A stretch of 64,000 nucleotides of DNA from JARRQJ01 sp963761035. GTDB taxonomy: Bacteria; Pseudomonadota; Gammaproteobacteria; DRLM01. Within the stretch, counting starts at the first letter, position 1, and each line of letters opens with the position of its first letter. The stretch is from assembly GCA_963761035.1 (NCBI GenBank), contig CAVXFH010000002.1:2914001-2978000 (forward strand), given 5' to 3'. Of the stretch, positions 54,699 through 64,000 are shown one piece after another. Both the position numbers and the translations under genes were made by a program. The notes below the pieces were generated by a model. That model saw only the letters and a program-made list of their open reading frames with translations. It was not told where the DNA came from and did not search any database.

Positions 54699-55337
54699 CT
54701 AATTTGTATCACCCACGACATCCACCCCGCGCGGCGGCGTGAATTCGAAGAGCGAGGCGGCCAGTCGCGGATTGCGCCGCAGATGGGAAAATTCCAAGCG
54801 GGTGGTCTGACCGAAGCTGTCCTTCAACTCCATGACGCGAAGGTCGCGCCGGTCGAAACCGAGCTTTACCCGTTCAAAACCGGTGTCTTTGTCGCGGGGC
54901 GTCAATTCCACCCATTCGAGACCCTGATTGACGCCGATTTCGTCTAGGGTGAAATTGCGCTCCAGCGATTCGCTGCTGCTCAACAATTGCGCCGGCGTGC
55001 TGCCCACCGCTTCATCGAGCTTTTTCACCGTCACCTGTTCCAGCTCACTGTCGTATATCCACACCTTCTCGCCATTGGCCACGATCAACTGGCGATAGGG
55101 CTTTTCATAGTTCCAGTGAAATTTTCCCGGCCGCTGCAGGGCAAAAGTTCCTTGGGCACTGTCCTTAACATTCATCTGCTGATCGTAGACGGTTTGGGTG
55201 AAATCGCCTTGCAGGGAATGCACCTCCTTAAAAAAGTCTTGCAGACGATCCGTGGCGACGCCGGCATCCGCCACAGGCGCGGACAGGCACCATAATAGCG
55301 GTGGCACGCCCCAAAGGATTCGCCCGAAATGCGTCAT
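54699..55337 (-). CDS. lolA: outer-membrane lipoprotein carrier LolA
   Basis: LolA carries lipoproteins across the periplasm from LolCDE to LolB. The 212-residue protein has a signal peptide (about 1-26, cleavage after VADA). The mature part begins with RLQDFFKEVHSLQGDFTQ and continues with RPGKFHWNYEKPYRQLIVANG and a C-terminal VELTPRDKD region. It follows ftsK by 39 bases, the ftsK-lolA-rarA order of E. coli. Confidence 0.95.
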   Translation of the reverse strand: MTHFGRILWGVPPLLWCLSAPVADAGVATDRLQDFFKEVHSLQGDFTQTVYDQQMNVKDSAQGTFALQRPGKFHWNYEKPYRQLIVANGEKVWIYDSELEQVTVKKLDEAVGSTPAQLLSSSESLERNFTLDEIGVNQGLEWVELTPRDKDTGFERVKLGFDRRDLRVMELKDSFGQTTRLEFSHLRRNPRLAASLFEFTPPRGVDVVGDTN

Positions 55338-55376
55338 GATGATTTGCCTTCGCGCCGTTGTGTGGAAAACGTATTG

Positions 55377-57650
55377 TCAATCCAGCGGCGGCGGCGCCAG
55401 GACTTCGCGCATGCCGTTGGCCTGCAAGGGACCGACGACGCCGGCGCGTTCCATCTGCTCCACCATGCGCGCGGCGCGGTTATAGCCGATCTTGAAACGG
55501 CGCTGCACGGCCGAAACGGAGGCGCGGCGGCTTTCCGTGATGAGCATGACGGCCTGATCATAGAGCGGATCGTTCTCGATATCGTCGTTTCCCTCGCCGA
55601 GGAAGCCACCGGCGCCCGCCTCGCCGTCACTGCCCTCCCCCGCTAGGATTTCATCGAGGTAATGAGGCTGACCCTTCTGTTTGAGATCGGCCACCACCTT
55701 GTGTACTTCCTGATCGGCGACGAAGGCGCCGTGCACCCGCACCGGCACGCCGGTACCCGGCGCCAGATACAGCATGTCGCCGTGCCCCAGCAATTGCTCG
55801 GCGCCCATTTGATCGAGAATAGTGCGGGAATCAATCTTGGACGACACTTGAAAAGCAATGCGCGTCGGGATATTGGCCTTGATGAGCCCGGTGATCACAT
55901 CCACCGAGGGCCGCTGTGTCGCCAACACCAGATGGATGCCCGCCGCCCGCGCTTTTTGCGCAAGACGGGCGATGAGTTCTTCTACCTTCTTGCCCACCAA
56001 CATCATCATGTCGGCGAGCTCGTCGATGACCACCACGATAAAGGGCAGATGATCCAGGCTGGGAGCGGTCTGGCCTTCGATGGGTTTGTACATGGGATCG
56101 GGTATAGGTTGACCGGCGTCGGCCGCGTCTTTCACCTTGCGGTTGTAGCCGGTTATATTGCGCACGCCCAAGGCCGACATCAGGCGATAGCGCCGATCCA
56201 TCTCCGCCACGCACCAGCGCAGGGCATTGGCCGCCTCCTTCATGTCCGTCACCACCGGCGCCAATAAATGGGGGATACCTTGATATACCGACAACTCCAG
56301 CATCTTGGGATCGATGAGGATCATGCGCACATCCTTGGACGCGGCCTTGTACAAAATACTGAGAATCATGGCGTTGATTGCCACGGATTTACCCGAGCCG
56401 GTGGTGCCCGCCACCAGCAGGTGCGGCATGCGGTCCAAATCCACCACCACCGGATGACCGCTGATATCTTTGCCCAAGGCCAAGCTCAGGGCCGACGCGG
56501 CTTGATCGTAATCCTTCGATGCCAATATCTCGCTGAGCCTTACCGTTTCGCGGTATTCATTGGGGACTTCCAGACCGATCACCGATTTACCCGGAATCAC
56601 CTCCACCACCCGCACGCTGATGGCGGACAAGGCCCGCGCTAAATCTTTCGCCAGATTGGTGATCTGACTCACCTTCACACCGGGAGCGGGTTGCAGCTCA
56701 AAACGGGTGATCACCGGTCCGGGATGCACCGCCACCACTTGGGCCTCGATCCCGAAATCACTGAGCTTTGACTCCAGCAAACGCGACATGGCCTCCAAGG
56801 AATCAGGCGAAATACGATGGGCGGAAGGCTCTGCCACGTCGAGTAAGGAGATCGCCGGTAAATAATCGGCCCCCGCGGCGGATTTAAACAAGGGTATCTG
56901 CCGTTCCCTCTCGGCACGCACGCTGGGCTGCAATTGTCGTATGCTCGGTTCGATACGCGGCGGCGGATGGTCTTTTATCTTTTTCTTCTTGACCACCGGC
57001 GTGACCCCGGAGGCGGCGGCTTGTTGCGCGCGGCGTTCGGCCAGATTGTCGCGGATCGCCTGCCAGCGCAACGCGGTCCAAGCGATAAAACTCAAGGTAA
57101 GACGGCCGGTGACGTCCATCAACCGCACCCATGACAACCCGGTGAACAAAGTCACGCCGGTCAGAAATAATGCCAAGAGAAATAACGCCGCTCCCAGCGC
57201 ATTGAAGGATTTGACAAGACCCTTCGCCACCACTTCGCCGAGAACACCGCCGCCGTTGATGGGTAGAGACAGAGGATCCATGGCGTAAAGGGTTGCTAAG
57301 CCCGCTCCCGCCGTAATGGTCAAGACAAATCCCAGACTGCGCAGCGCCAGTTCATGGCCGCTGGCGCGGACCACGGCCGTGCGGCCGCGGTACAGCAGCC
57401 ACGCGCTATATCCAACCATCACCGGGAACAGATAGGCGAGATAGCCGAAGAGAAACAAAAAGGCGTCCGCGAACCAGGCCCCCGCGACACCGCCAATATT
57501 GCCGATATTGCCGCCGGAACCGCTGCGCGACCAACCGGGATCACCGGGATCATAGCTTGCCAAGGAAATGAACAAATATAAGGCAATCGCACCAAACAAC
57601 AACAAACCGCCTTCCCGTAATCCTCGGCTCATGGGACCGGTGAGGGCCAT
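55377..57650 (-). CDS. ftsK: DNA translocase FtsK
   Basis: FtsK pumps DNA at the septum and activates XerCD at dif. The protein of about 757 residues has four N-terminal membrane segments (to about residue 185) and a short linker, much shorter than in E. coli. The RecA-like motor has Walker A VAGTTGSGKSVAINAMI and Walker B PFIVVVIDELADMM. The C-terminal gamma winged helix (AVMLITESRRASVSAVQRRF) reads KOPS and contacts XerD. The start shown gives MALTGPMSRG; the frame is open 12 codons further up. A dif site is at 13163-13190. Confidence 0.96.
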   Translation of the reverse strand: MALTGPMSRGLREGGLLLFGAIALYLFISLASYDPGDPGWSRSGSGGNIGNIGGVAGAWFADAFLFLFGYLAYLFPVMVGYSAWLLYRGRTAVVRASGHELALRSLGFVLTITAGAGLATLYAMDPLSLPINGGGVLGEVVAKGLVKSFNALGAALFLLALFLTGVTLFTGLSWVRLMDVTGRLTLSFIAWTALRWQAIRDNLAERRAQQAAASGVTPVVKKKKIKDHPPPRIEPSIRQLQPSVRAERERQIPLFKSAAGADYLPAISLLDVAEPSAHRISPDSLEAMSRLLESKLSDFGIEAQVVAVHPGPVITRFELQPAPGVKVSQITNLAKDLARALSAISVRVVEVIPGKSVIGLEVPNEYRETVRLSEILASKDYDQAASALSLALGKDISGHPVVVDLDRMPHLLVAGTTGSGKSVAINAMILSILYKAASKDVRMILIDPKMLELSVYQGIPHLLAPVVTDMKEAANALRWCVAEMDRRYRLMSALGVRNITGYNRKVKDAADAGQPIPDPMYKPIEGQTAPSLDHLPFIVVVIDELADMMMLVGKKVEELIARLAQKARAAGIHLVLATQRPSVDVITGLIKANIPTRIAFQVSSKIDSRTILDQMGAEQLLGHGDMLYLAPGTGVPVRVHGAFVADQEVHKVVADLKQKGQPHYLDEILAGEGSDGEAGAGGFLGEGNDDIENDPLYDQAVMLITESRRASVSAVQRRFKIGYNRAARMVEQMERAGVVGPLQANGMREVLAPPPLD

Positions 57651-57909
57651 GGCGCGTTCTCCCTTTTTTGACGATGCGGTTGCCAATACTTTACCCTACT
57701 TCCCAACTTCCATTTGCATTTATACATTTGCGCTTAAATTGGTTGCCATTTTATGAATAACCTACGATGATTGGAAGCCCGCCGATCATGCGCCTAACCA
57801 TCCATAAGCGGCGATAACTTTACCTTCGCTTGGGCTTTGCGTAGCATAACCGGTCTTCTGAGCCGCCTGAGGCGGCTTCGTCACATCCATAAATAACGGA
57901 ATACAGTTC

Positions 57910-58866
57910 ATGAGCGCTACAAAACACTGCCGTCTCTTGATCCTGGGCTCCGGCCCCGCCGGTTACACCGCCGCCGTCTATGCCGCGCGCGCCAATCTCA
58001 ATCCGGTGCTCATCACCGGTATCGAGCAAGGCGGCCAGCTTACGACTACTACCGACGTGGACAACTGGCCCGGCGACGCCGAGGGCGTGCAGGGTCCCGA
58101 ATTGATGGAGCGCATGCAGCGTCATGCCGAGCGCTTCGGAACCGAGATTATCGTCGACCACATCAAGAAGGCCGATTTGCAACAGCGCCCTTTTCATTTG
58201 ACCGGCGACAGCGGCGACTATACTTGCGATGCCTTGATTATCGCTACCGGCGCCACCGCCAAATACCTGGGATTGGATTCGGAAGAGAATTTCAAAGGGC
58301 GGGGGGTATCCGCCTGTGCCACCTGTGACGGCTTTTTCTACAAGAACCAAGATGTCGCGATAATCGGCGGCGGCAACACCGCCGTGGAAGAAGCCCTGTA
58401 TATGTCCAACATCGCCTCCAAGGTCTCGGTGGTGCATCGCCGGGACCACTTCAAGGCGGAGAAGATACTCGTCAATCAATTATTGGACAAGACCAAGAAA
58501 GGCAATGTCGAGATCCTCTGGAATCACAATCTGGACGAAGTATTAGGCGATCAGAGCGGCGTGACCGGATTGCGCCTCAGGGACAGCGACGGCACCGCTC
58601 GCGAGATCAAGGTCCAAGGCGTGTTCATCGCCATCGGCCACGCCCCCAACACCGGGCTCTTCGAGGGTCAATTGGAGATGGCCAACGGCTACCTGAAGGT
58701 CAAGACCGGCATAACCGGTAACGCTACCGCCACCAATGTACCGGGAGTATTCGCTGCCGGCGACGTCGCGGATCATATCTATCGTCAAGCCGTCACCTCA
58801 GCGGGTACCGGCTGCATGGCGGCCTTGGATGCGGAGCGCTACCTGGACGCGCTGGCGCGAAAGTAA
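57910..58866 (+). CDS. trxB: thioredoxin reductase
   Basis: TrxB passes electrons from NADPH through FAD to thioredoxin. The 318-residue protein has the FAD site LGSGPAGYTAAVYAARA, the redox pair CATC, the NADPH site IGGGNTAVEEALY, and the C-terminal GVFAAGDVADHIYRQAVTSA. It diverges from ftsK with about 220 bases between the starts, enough for both promoters. Near aat and clpA as in E. coli. Confidence 0.97.
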   Translation: MSATKHCRLLILGSGPAGYTAAVYAARANLNPVLITGIEQGGQLTTTTDVDNWPGDAEGVQGPELMERMQRHAERFGTEIIVDHIKKADLQQRPFHLTGDSGDYTCDALIIATGATAKYLGLDSEENFKGRGVSACATCDGFFYKNQDVAIIGGGNTAVEEALYMSNIASKVSVVHRRDHFKAEKILVNQLLDKTKKGNVEILWNHNLDEVLGDQSGVTGLRLRDSDGTAREIKVQGVFIAIGHAPNTGLFEGQLEMANGYLKVKTGITGNATATNVPGVFAAGDVADHIYRQAVTSAGTGCMAALDAERYLDALARK

Positions 58867-58913
58867 GCGGCAGCGGCACCCATTTTTTCGATATTATGTA
58901 AGATGGGATGTCC

Positions 58914-59741
58914 TCATTTCATGAGGATATCTTTTCCCAATCGCATCGATCTTGCGGTAAACACCTCATCGGTTAAATTGTTATTTAGGTGGATAGCGGA
59001 GATATCCAGGACGGTGCGGTCATTGCTCCTTAGGTTGGTGCCTACCACCCTTTCCCATACCCAAGCGTTGCCGATCTTTTTCCACTGAATGGTTTGGCTC
59101 ATAACGGTGGCGCCGGACTCGTCGTAATAATCTATACGTTCGCACAGAAAATCGCTCATAGTGATCCAGCGGCGCGTCTTTTGATAGGGGAAATTTTTAC
59201 TCGCTTGCTTAGGTACGCTCTCCACGACATAATCGTCGTGCCCGTCTACCGTATCCTTGCCGAACAAGCTGTGGTTATCCAAACCGGTTTTTCTCGGCAC
59301 CAAATTGATTTGCATCAGAACCGATTGGGCGAAATCATCCTCTTTGTCGCTACGATGATGGTTTTCATCGTGGGTTACCTTGCGCACCATCCGCAGCTCC
59401 GGCAGATACATCCATTCATCGTCCTGTTTTTCGCTACTCGCTGAAACCCAGATCATATACGATTTTCCAACATCATAGAGTGGATACTCGCTGAAGAAGA
59501 TCACCTTGTCATTAACACCGTCTTCGCCCGAATATTTTTTCCAGGCCATCGTGTAAACCAGTCTCTTTTCAGATCCATTGGCTTTGTGAAAAGTAAACGT
59601 CAGGCGAGAGATAGTGTCGTTTCCGCCATCGACCTCATTCGATTTGTTGACGATTTCAGCAGCCGAGAGATCGGCAAGAGAGACAAGCGGCGTGCACCAA
59701 GCCGCCATAAGCAATATGATTGACACCACCCTAGTTGTCAT
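58914..59741 (-). CDS. outer-membrane lipoprotein-sorting-like protein
   Basis: A 275-residue secreted protein with a signal peptide (about 1-23, cleavage after SLA). The mature part is a LolA-like fold of the PF17131 kind: RLTFTFHKANGSEKRLVYTM, WMYLPELRMVRKVTHDENH and YYDESGATVMSQTIQWKKIG. Such proteins are usually encoded beside RND-type MMPL exporters; no such gene is adjacent here. It converges with trxB. It may carry lipids or hydrophobic cargo in the periplasm, which is inference. Confidence 0.82.
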   Translation of the reverse strand: MTTRVVSIILLMAAWCTPLVSLADLSAAEIVNKSNEVDGGNDTISRLTFTFHKANGSEKRLVYTMAWKKYSGEDGVNDKVIFFSEYPLYDVGKSYMIWVSASSEKQDDEWMYLPELRMVRKVTHDENHHRSDKEDDFAQSVLMQINLVPRKTGLDNHSLFGKDTVDGHDDYVVESVPKQASKNFPYQKTRRWITMSDFLCERIDYYDESGATVMSQTIQWKKIGNAWVWERVVGTNLRSNDRTVLDISAIHLNNNLTDEVFTARSMRLGKDILMK

Positions 59742-59981
59742 CTTGATTTTCCACTCTCCGTTGATTAGCTAATTGATAGTAACTTCATATGCATCGTTTT
59801 CACTAATGAAGCCCCCGCGTTCCACCCGGCTCGTTAGAGTTCCGTATAATCATTATTTCCGCAAACCTGGGCAGGTAAGTTCGCGAACTCAGTGGGTACG
59901 GGATTAGGCCGCCGCGATTTTCTTGCATGTATACATGTCATAGGCTGTCGTTACGGTAGCTGCTGGAGATACAATTTTATC

Positions 59982-61124
59982 ATGCGTATTATTTCCCTAC
60001 CCCATATTAGCAATGTCGATTCAGCCTCATGGAATACTTTAAATATTCAATTTAATCCATTTATAAGTCATGAGTTTTTAAATGCATTTGAGTATGGGCA
60101 TTGTGCCAACCCCAAGGGCGGCTGGACACCTGCCCATCTCCTGGCGATGGAAGATGATCAACTGGTGGGCGCCATGCCCTTGTATTTCAAATCCCACTCC
60201 TGGGGGGAATTCGTCTTTGACTTCGCCTGGGCCGATGCCTACCAACGCAGCGGCAAGGCATATTACCCCAAAGCAATCGCTGCCGTTCCGTATACGCCAG
60301 CTACGGGGCCGCGCCTGCTCGTGCCGCCCATTCCCGCCGCTGATGCAATTAAAATTGCGCTTATCGAAGCGGCAAAGGAATTGGTAAGATCGCAGGGCGC
60401 TTCTTCTTTGCATTGCCTGTTTCCAACCCAAGACCAAGCCGAATTCCTGGAATCGCACGGCTTTCTATATAGGCTCGGATGTCAATATCACTGGCAAAAC
60501 CGCGGCTATCGCGACTTTGATCATTTTCTGAATGGTTTCTCTTCAGAAAAACGCAAAAAGGTTAACCGTGAACGGCGCCGCATTCGCGAAGCCGGAATAG
60601 AAATCAGCGAACACCATGGCCACGAGGTGACGCCGACGTTATGGCGGGTGTTTTTTCGCTTTTATCTCGATACAGTATTGCGCAAGAGCGGCTATGCACC
60701 GCTGACCTTGGAATTCTTTCAGGGCGTCGGCCGTACCATGCCCGACTGCGTGGTCATGGTTTTGGCGCAATATCACGGCGAATATGTGGCTGCCGCACTA
60801 AGCTTTCGTGGCGGAGATACCTTATACGGCCGCTATTGGGGTGCCAGCCGCGACTTTCATAGTCTGCATTTCGAACTGTGCTATTACAGGGGAATCGAAT
60901 ATTGTATAAAACATGGATTGCAACGCTTCGAACCAGGAGCGCAAGGAGAACATAAGATAAGCAGAGGGTTTCTGCCCACACCGACATACTCCTGCCATTG
61001 GCTGGCGGATGCGGCTTTTCAACGCGTAATTCAAGGTTTCCTGGAACGGGAACGGCATCAGATGCGTTATCATATGGCCGAACTCGGCACCCATGGGCCA
61101 TTTAAATCCACACCGCGACGGTGA
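59982..61124 (+). CDS. FemAB-like GNAT acyltransferase (DUF482)
   Basis: A 380-residue cytoplasmic protein with two GNAT-like halves. FAWADAYQRSGKAYYPK, GPRLLVPP and the C-terminal AALSFRGGDTLYGRYWG with FEPGAQGEHKISRGFLP match the FemAB-like (former DUF482) family. Related FemAB enzymes add amino acids from aminoacyl-tRNA to peptidoglycan precursors, but this branch has no proven substrate. It is followed after 12 bases by aat, an aminoacyl-tRNA-protein transferase of related fold, which may indicate a shared use of charged tRNA. The ATG is chosen by family start; the frame is open 30 codons further up. Confidence 0.87.
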   Translation: MRIISLPHISNVDSASWNTLNIQFNPFISHEFLNAFEYGHCANPKGGWTPAHLLAMEDDQLVGAMPLYFKSHSWGEFVFDFAWADAYQRSGKAYYPKAIAAVPYTPATGPRLLVPPIPAADAIKIALIEAAKELVRSQGASSLHCLFPTQDQAEFLESHGFLYRLGCQYHWQNRGYRDFDHFLNGFSSEKRKKVNRERRRIREAGIEISEHHGHEVTPTLWRVFFRFYLDTVLRKSGYAPLTLEFFQGVGRTMPDCVVMVLAQYHGEYVAAALSFRGGDTLYGRYWGASRDFHSLHFELCYYRGIEYCIKHGLQRFEPGAQGEHKISRGFLPTPTYSCHWLADAAFQRVIQGFLERERHQMRYHMAELGTHGPFKSTPRR

Positions 61125-61136
61125 GAGATTTCATCC

Positions 61137-61841
61137 TTGGCAACTTCAATTCCTTTACAGTGGTTAGATCCGAACGATAGCGAGGCGGCATTCCCCGACC
61201 TTGAGCTCGCCCTTCGAGAGCCCAACGGTTTGCTGGCCTTCGGCGGCGATCTTTCTTCTCAACGCCTATTAAGGGCCTATCGACAAGGAATCTTTCCCTG
61301 GTATAACAAAGATCAACCCATATTATGGTGGTCGCCAGATCCGCGCCTGGTACTATATCCGGAGCATTTGCGGATATCGCGTAGCCTATACAAAACCTTA
61401 CGAAAAAGCCTCTACGAGGTAACTGCCGATAAAGCATTTCTTCGGGTTATCAGCCATTGCGCCGAACCTCGTGCCGATGGCCCCGGCACCTGGCTTACCG
61501 ACGAAATGAAGACCGCGTACTGCCGGCTGCATGCTATGGGTCATGCCCACTCTGTGGAGAGCTGGTACCAAGGTGACTTGGTGGGCGGGCTTTACGGATT
61601 GGCATTGGGCAAAATTTTTTTCGGTGAGTCCATGTTTTCGCGGCGCAGCGACGCCTCAAAAGTGGCCCTTGTCCACTTGATGAGGCATTTGCAAAAATGG
61701 GGATATGTCCTTATCGATTGCCAGTTAGCCTCGGCGCATTTAAGCAGCCTGGGTGCGATACTTATTCCGCGCCGCCGTTTCAGGAAGATCTTAAATCGCC
61801 ATTGTGATGCACCAACCGTCTGGGAAAGTTGGAACGCTTAA
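61137..61841 (+). CDS. aat: leucyl/phenylalanyl-tRNA-protein transferase
   Basis: Aat adds Leu or Phe from charged tRNA to proteins with N-terminal Arg or Lys, marking them for ClpAP through ClpS. The 234-residue protein has LLAFGGDLSSQRLLRAYRQG, IFPWYNKDQPILWWSPDPR, and GGLYGLALGKIFFGESMFSR. The start is a TTG, 12 bases after the previous gene. The substrate protease ClpA is encoded 1.1 kb downstream on the other strand, so the N-end pathway is clustered here. Confidence 0.94.
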   Translation: MATSIPLQWLDPNDSEAAFPDLELALREPNGLLAFGGDLSSQRLLRAYRQGIFPWYNKDQPILWWSPDPRLVLYPEHLRISRSLYKTLRKSLYEVTADKAFLRVISHCAEPRADGPGTWLTDEMKTAYCRLHAMGHAHSVESWYQGDLVGGLYGLALGKIFFGESMFSRRSDASKVALVHLMRHLQKWGYVLIDCQLASAHLSSLGAILIPRRRFRKILNRHCDAPTVWESWNA

Positions 61842-61842
61842 G

Positions 61843-62586
61843 ATGAATAACCTCGACGATCAAGCGCCAAAATCGCACGTCAGCCGAACTATCCGCTTGT
61901 ATATGAGCCCCGCACACCCCTGCGCCTATTTGCAGGAACGCGATGCAATCACGCAATTCATCGACCCCAAACAGACGATCAATTCGCGTATGTATAGTCA
62001 ACTCGTCGACGCCGGCTTTCGCCGCAGCGGGGGATACGTATATCGGCCCCGTTGCAGCGCCTGCCAGGCCTGTATCCCCGTCCGGATCCCGGTCAAGGCC
62101 TTTTCGCAGTCCCGTAGTCAACGCCGCACTTGGGAACGAAACCAAGATCTGCATATAAACTTTATTCCGGCCCAATTCAGCGAGGAGCACTTCATGCTCT
62201 ATCGGCGCTACATCGCAGCACGTCATTCGGCCGGCGGCATGGATTCCACAGAGCCGGAGCGGTACCGGGAATTTCTGCTCAGCGCTTGGAGCGATACTTG
62301 GTGCTATGAATTTCGTCTCGGTCCCCGGTTACTCGCCGTGGCGGTCATAGATCGCCTGATTCCCGGTTTTTCCGCCGTCTACACCTATTATGATCCGGCT
62401 TATACCGAACGTAGCTTAGGCACCTTCGCCGTACTGTGGGAAATCGCCGAAGTCCAAAGACTCGATCTTTCGTGGCTTTATCTGGGCTATTGGATCAAGG
62501 AATGTCCGAAAATGAGTTATAAAACCCGCTATCGACCCTTGGAAATATTTCGCAATGGTCTGTGGCAATCCTTGCAAAGCCGCTGA
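61843..62586 (+). CDS. bpt: aspartate/glutamate leucyltransferase Bpt
   Basis: Bpt adds leucine to N-terminal Asp or Glu, feeding the N-end degradation route with Aat. The 247-residue protein has the Cys-rich GYVYRPRCSACQACIPVR segment, then YRRYIAARHSAGGMD and DRLIPGFSAVYTYYDP, and ends KTRYRPLEIFRNGLW. The ATG follows the aat stop by one base, so the two are coupled. The frame is open 13 codons further into aat, which is not the true start. Confidence 0.94.
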   Translation: MNNLDDQAPKSHVSRTIRLYMSPAHPCAYLQERDAITQFIDPKQTINSRMYSQLVDAGFRRSGGYVYRPRCSACQACIPVRIPVKAFSQSRSQRRTWERNQDLHINFIPAQFSEEHFMLYRRYIAARHSAGGMDSTEPERYREFLLSAWSDTWCYEFRLGPRLLAVAVIDRLIPGFSAVYTYYDPAYTERSLGTFAVLWEIAEVQRLDLSWLYLGYWIKECPKMSYKTRYRPLEIFRNGLWQSLQSR

Positions 62587-62677
62587 TTACCCCCTGGATC
62601 GGCTTTTCCTTTGAAAATTTTGGTGAATTGGGGCAATATGCGCGTTCCGAATTTAACCCTTGGAGTAAATTGAAGGT

Positions 62678-62896
62678 ATGGCCAAAGAAGACCATATTGA
62701 GATGGAAGGCACGGTAATCGAAACCTTGCCAAATACAATGTTCCGCGTGCAATTAGAAAATGGCCATGTCGTCACCGCCCATATTTCAGGCAAGATGCGC
62801 AAACATTACATACGCATCTTGACCGGTGACAAGGTCACAGTGCAACTGACTCCCTACGACCTCACCAAGGGCCGCATCAGCTTCCGGGCCCGCTAA
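62678..62896 (+). CDS. infA: translation initiation factor IF-1
   Basis: IF-1 occupies the A site of the 30S subunit during initiation. The 72-residue S1-fold protein reads MAKEDHIEMEGTVIETLPN at the start and SGKMRKHYIRILTGDKV in the middle, nearly identical to E. coli. It converges with clpA. Confidence 0.98.
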   Translation: MAKEDHIEMEGTVIETLPNTMFRVQLENGHVVTAHISGKMRKHYIRILTGDKVTVQLTPYDLTKGRISFRAR

Positions 62897-62982
62897 ACTC
62901 TCAAGTCATTAAGGTTCCACGATAGTGGCAACTTGCTCAGCCCTTTTTGCGGATCTTGGCGCGCAGAATGCCGGGTAACGGC

Positions 62983-64000
62983 TCAGGCATGAGCAATGGG
63001 TTCTTCACTGGTTTGATAGTCAAATGCCAGCTCACCTTCCTTGATGGTGATGATCACGTGACCTCCGCTGGCGAGTTTGCCGAACAGTAATTCCCCCGCC
63101 AGCGGTTTTTTGATTTTCTCCTGAATCACACGGGCCATGGGCCGCGCCCCCATCTGGGGGTCGAATCCGTGTTCTGCTAACCAGTTGCGCGCTACCTCAT
63201 CCACTTCCAAGGTGACATTTTTCTCTTCCAGTTGCGCTTCCAGCTCGACGATAAATTTATCCACCACATGACCGATGGTCATCCCGTCCAGCTGCTTGAA
63301 TTGGATGATCCCGTCCAAACGGTTGCGAAACTCAGGAGTAAATAGCTTCTTGATCATCTCCATGCTATCGCTGGTGTGATCCTGCTGTGTAAAGCCCATG
63401 GACCGGCGGCTGATCTGATCGCTGCCGGCATTGGTGGTCATGATGACGATGACATTACGGAAATCCGCCTTACGGCCGTTGTTGTCAGTCAAGGTGCCGT
63501 GATCCATCACCTGCAGCAACAGATTGTAGACGTCGGGATGAGCCTTTTCGATTTCGTCCAGCAGCAGCACCGCGTGGGGATGTTTGTTGACCGCCTCGGT
63601 GAGCAGCCCTCCTTGATCGAAACCGACATAACCCGGTGGCGCACCGATAAGACGTGACACGGTATGGCGTTCCATATACTCCGACATGTCGAAACGGATC
63701 AACTCAATACCGAGCACCTTGGCCAATTGCCGCGAAACCTCGGTCTTTCCCACGCCGGTCGGGCCGGCGAATAGAAATGATCCGATGGGTTTCTGCACGT
63801 TGCCGAGACCTGAACGGGCCATCTTAATGGCGGATGCCAGGGCATCAATCGCTTCATCCTGTCCGTATACCACCAGTTTCAGATCGCGGTCCAGGGTGCG
63901 CAGTGAATCCTTATCCGAGGCGGATACGCTCTTGGGTGGAATACGCGCCATCTTGGCAACGATATTTTCGATCTCCACCACGCCGATGGTCTTTTTGCGC
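62983..64000 (-). CDS. clpA: ClpA protease ATPase, C-terminal part (partial)
   Basis: The gene runs off the right edge; about 339 codons are visible. They hold the second AAA+ domain, with Walker A FAGPTGVGKTEVS, Walker B AVLLLDEIEKAHPDVYN, Sensor 1 VIVIMTTNAG, and a C-terminal Clp D2-small region (GARPMARVIQEKIKKPLAGE). ClpA unfolds substrates, including N-end rule proteins supplied by ClpS, and feeds them to ClpP. The first internal ATG at 63981 is not the start, because the frame continues to the window end. Confidence 0.95.
   Translation of the reverse strand, partial: RKKTIGVVEIENIVAKMARIPPKSVSASDKDSLRTLDRDLKLVVYGQDEAIDALASAIKMARSGLGNVQKPIGSFLFAGPTGVGKTEVSRQLAKVLGIELIRFDMSEYMERHTVSRLIGAPPGYVGFDQGGLLTEAVNKHPHAVLLLDEIEKAHPDVYNLLLQVMDHGTLTDNNGRKADFRNVIVIMTTNAGSDQISRRSMGFTQQDHTSDSMEMIKKLFTPEFRNRLDGIIQFKQLDGMTIGHVVDKFIVELEAQLEEKNVTLEVDEVARNWLAEHGFDPQMGARPMARVIQEKIKKPLAGELLFGKLASGGHVIITIKEGELAFDYQTSEEPIAHA

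Overview
The window is a contiguous piece of a gammaproteobacterial chromosome. The gene orders plsX-fabH-fabD-fabG-acpP-fabF-pabB-pabC-mltG-tmk-holB-pilZ-tatD, uvrC-pgsA-tRNA(Gly-Cys-Leu), rpsF-rpsR-DUF2232-rplI-dnaB-alr, purA-hisZ-hflC/K-hflX-hfq-miaA and clpA/infA/bpt/aat/trxB/ftsK/lolA/rarA/serS are those of Gammaproteobacteria. A bpt next to aat, hisZ beside hflC/K and two small acidic DUF6763-like proteins point loosely to a Chromatiales-like sulfur-oxidiser lineage; that placement is inference.

Layout. 1-10719: one co-directional + strand run for fatty acid synthesis, p-aminobenzoate synthesis, murein processing, dTMP kinase, the clamp-loader delta' subunit, PilZ and TatD. 10737-13400: the most unusual part. 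An aminotransferase gene is followed by an array of three sites resembling the E. coli dif recombination site. The last one (13163-13190) matches the E. coli dif site at 27 of 28 positions as I recall it. The two intervals between the sites each carry a copy of the same gene unit, one decayed and one intact, coding for a Cys-rich / helix-turn-helix / DUF3653-like protein. 13401-20993: HU-like protein, three tRNAs, pgsA, uvrC, a uracil-DNA glycosylase, RelA and Rsd. 21000-28060: an accessory stretch with a wrecked TauE/SafE gene, a small unknown gene, a Sel1-repeat protein, a secreted M1-like peptidase, an IS3-type transposase remnant and an AT-rich islet with two 2-oxoglutarate/Fe(II) oxygenase genes. 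28065-57686: almost entirely minus-strand housekeeping genes, interrupted by an FN3/propeller lipoprotein and an NdvB-like GH17-GT2 fusion. 57910-64000: trxB, an outer-membrane LolA-like protein, a FemAB-like acyltransferase, aat, bpt, infA and the 3' part of clpA.

The dif call makes sense of the whole window. Genes left of about 13.2 kb are mostly on the + strand and genes right of it mostly on the - strand, as expected where two replichores converge. The few KOPS-type octamers found by eye to the right of dif mostly point towards it. The translocase that reads such signals, FtsK, is encoded at 55.4-57.7 kb. The terminus here lies among essential housekeeping operons.

The candidate undescribed system is the array at 11969-13190: very small single-gene units that appear to have entered the chromosome by XerC/XerD recombination at dif, with no recombinase or phage structural genes of their own.
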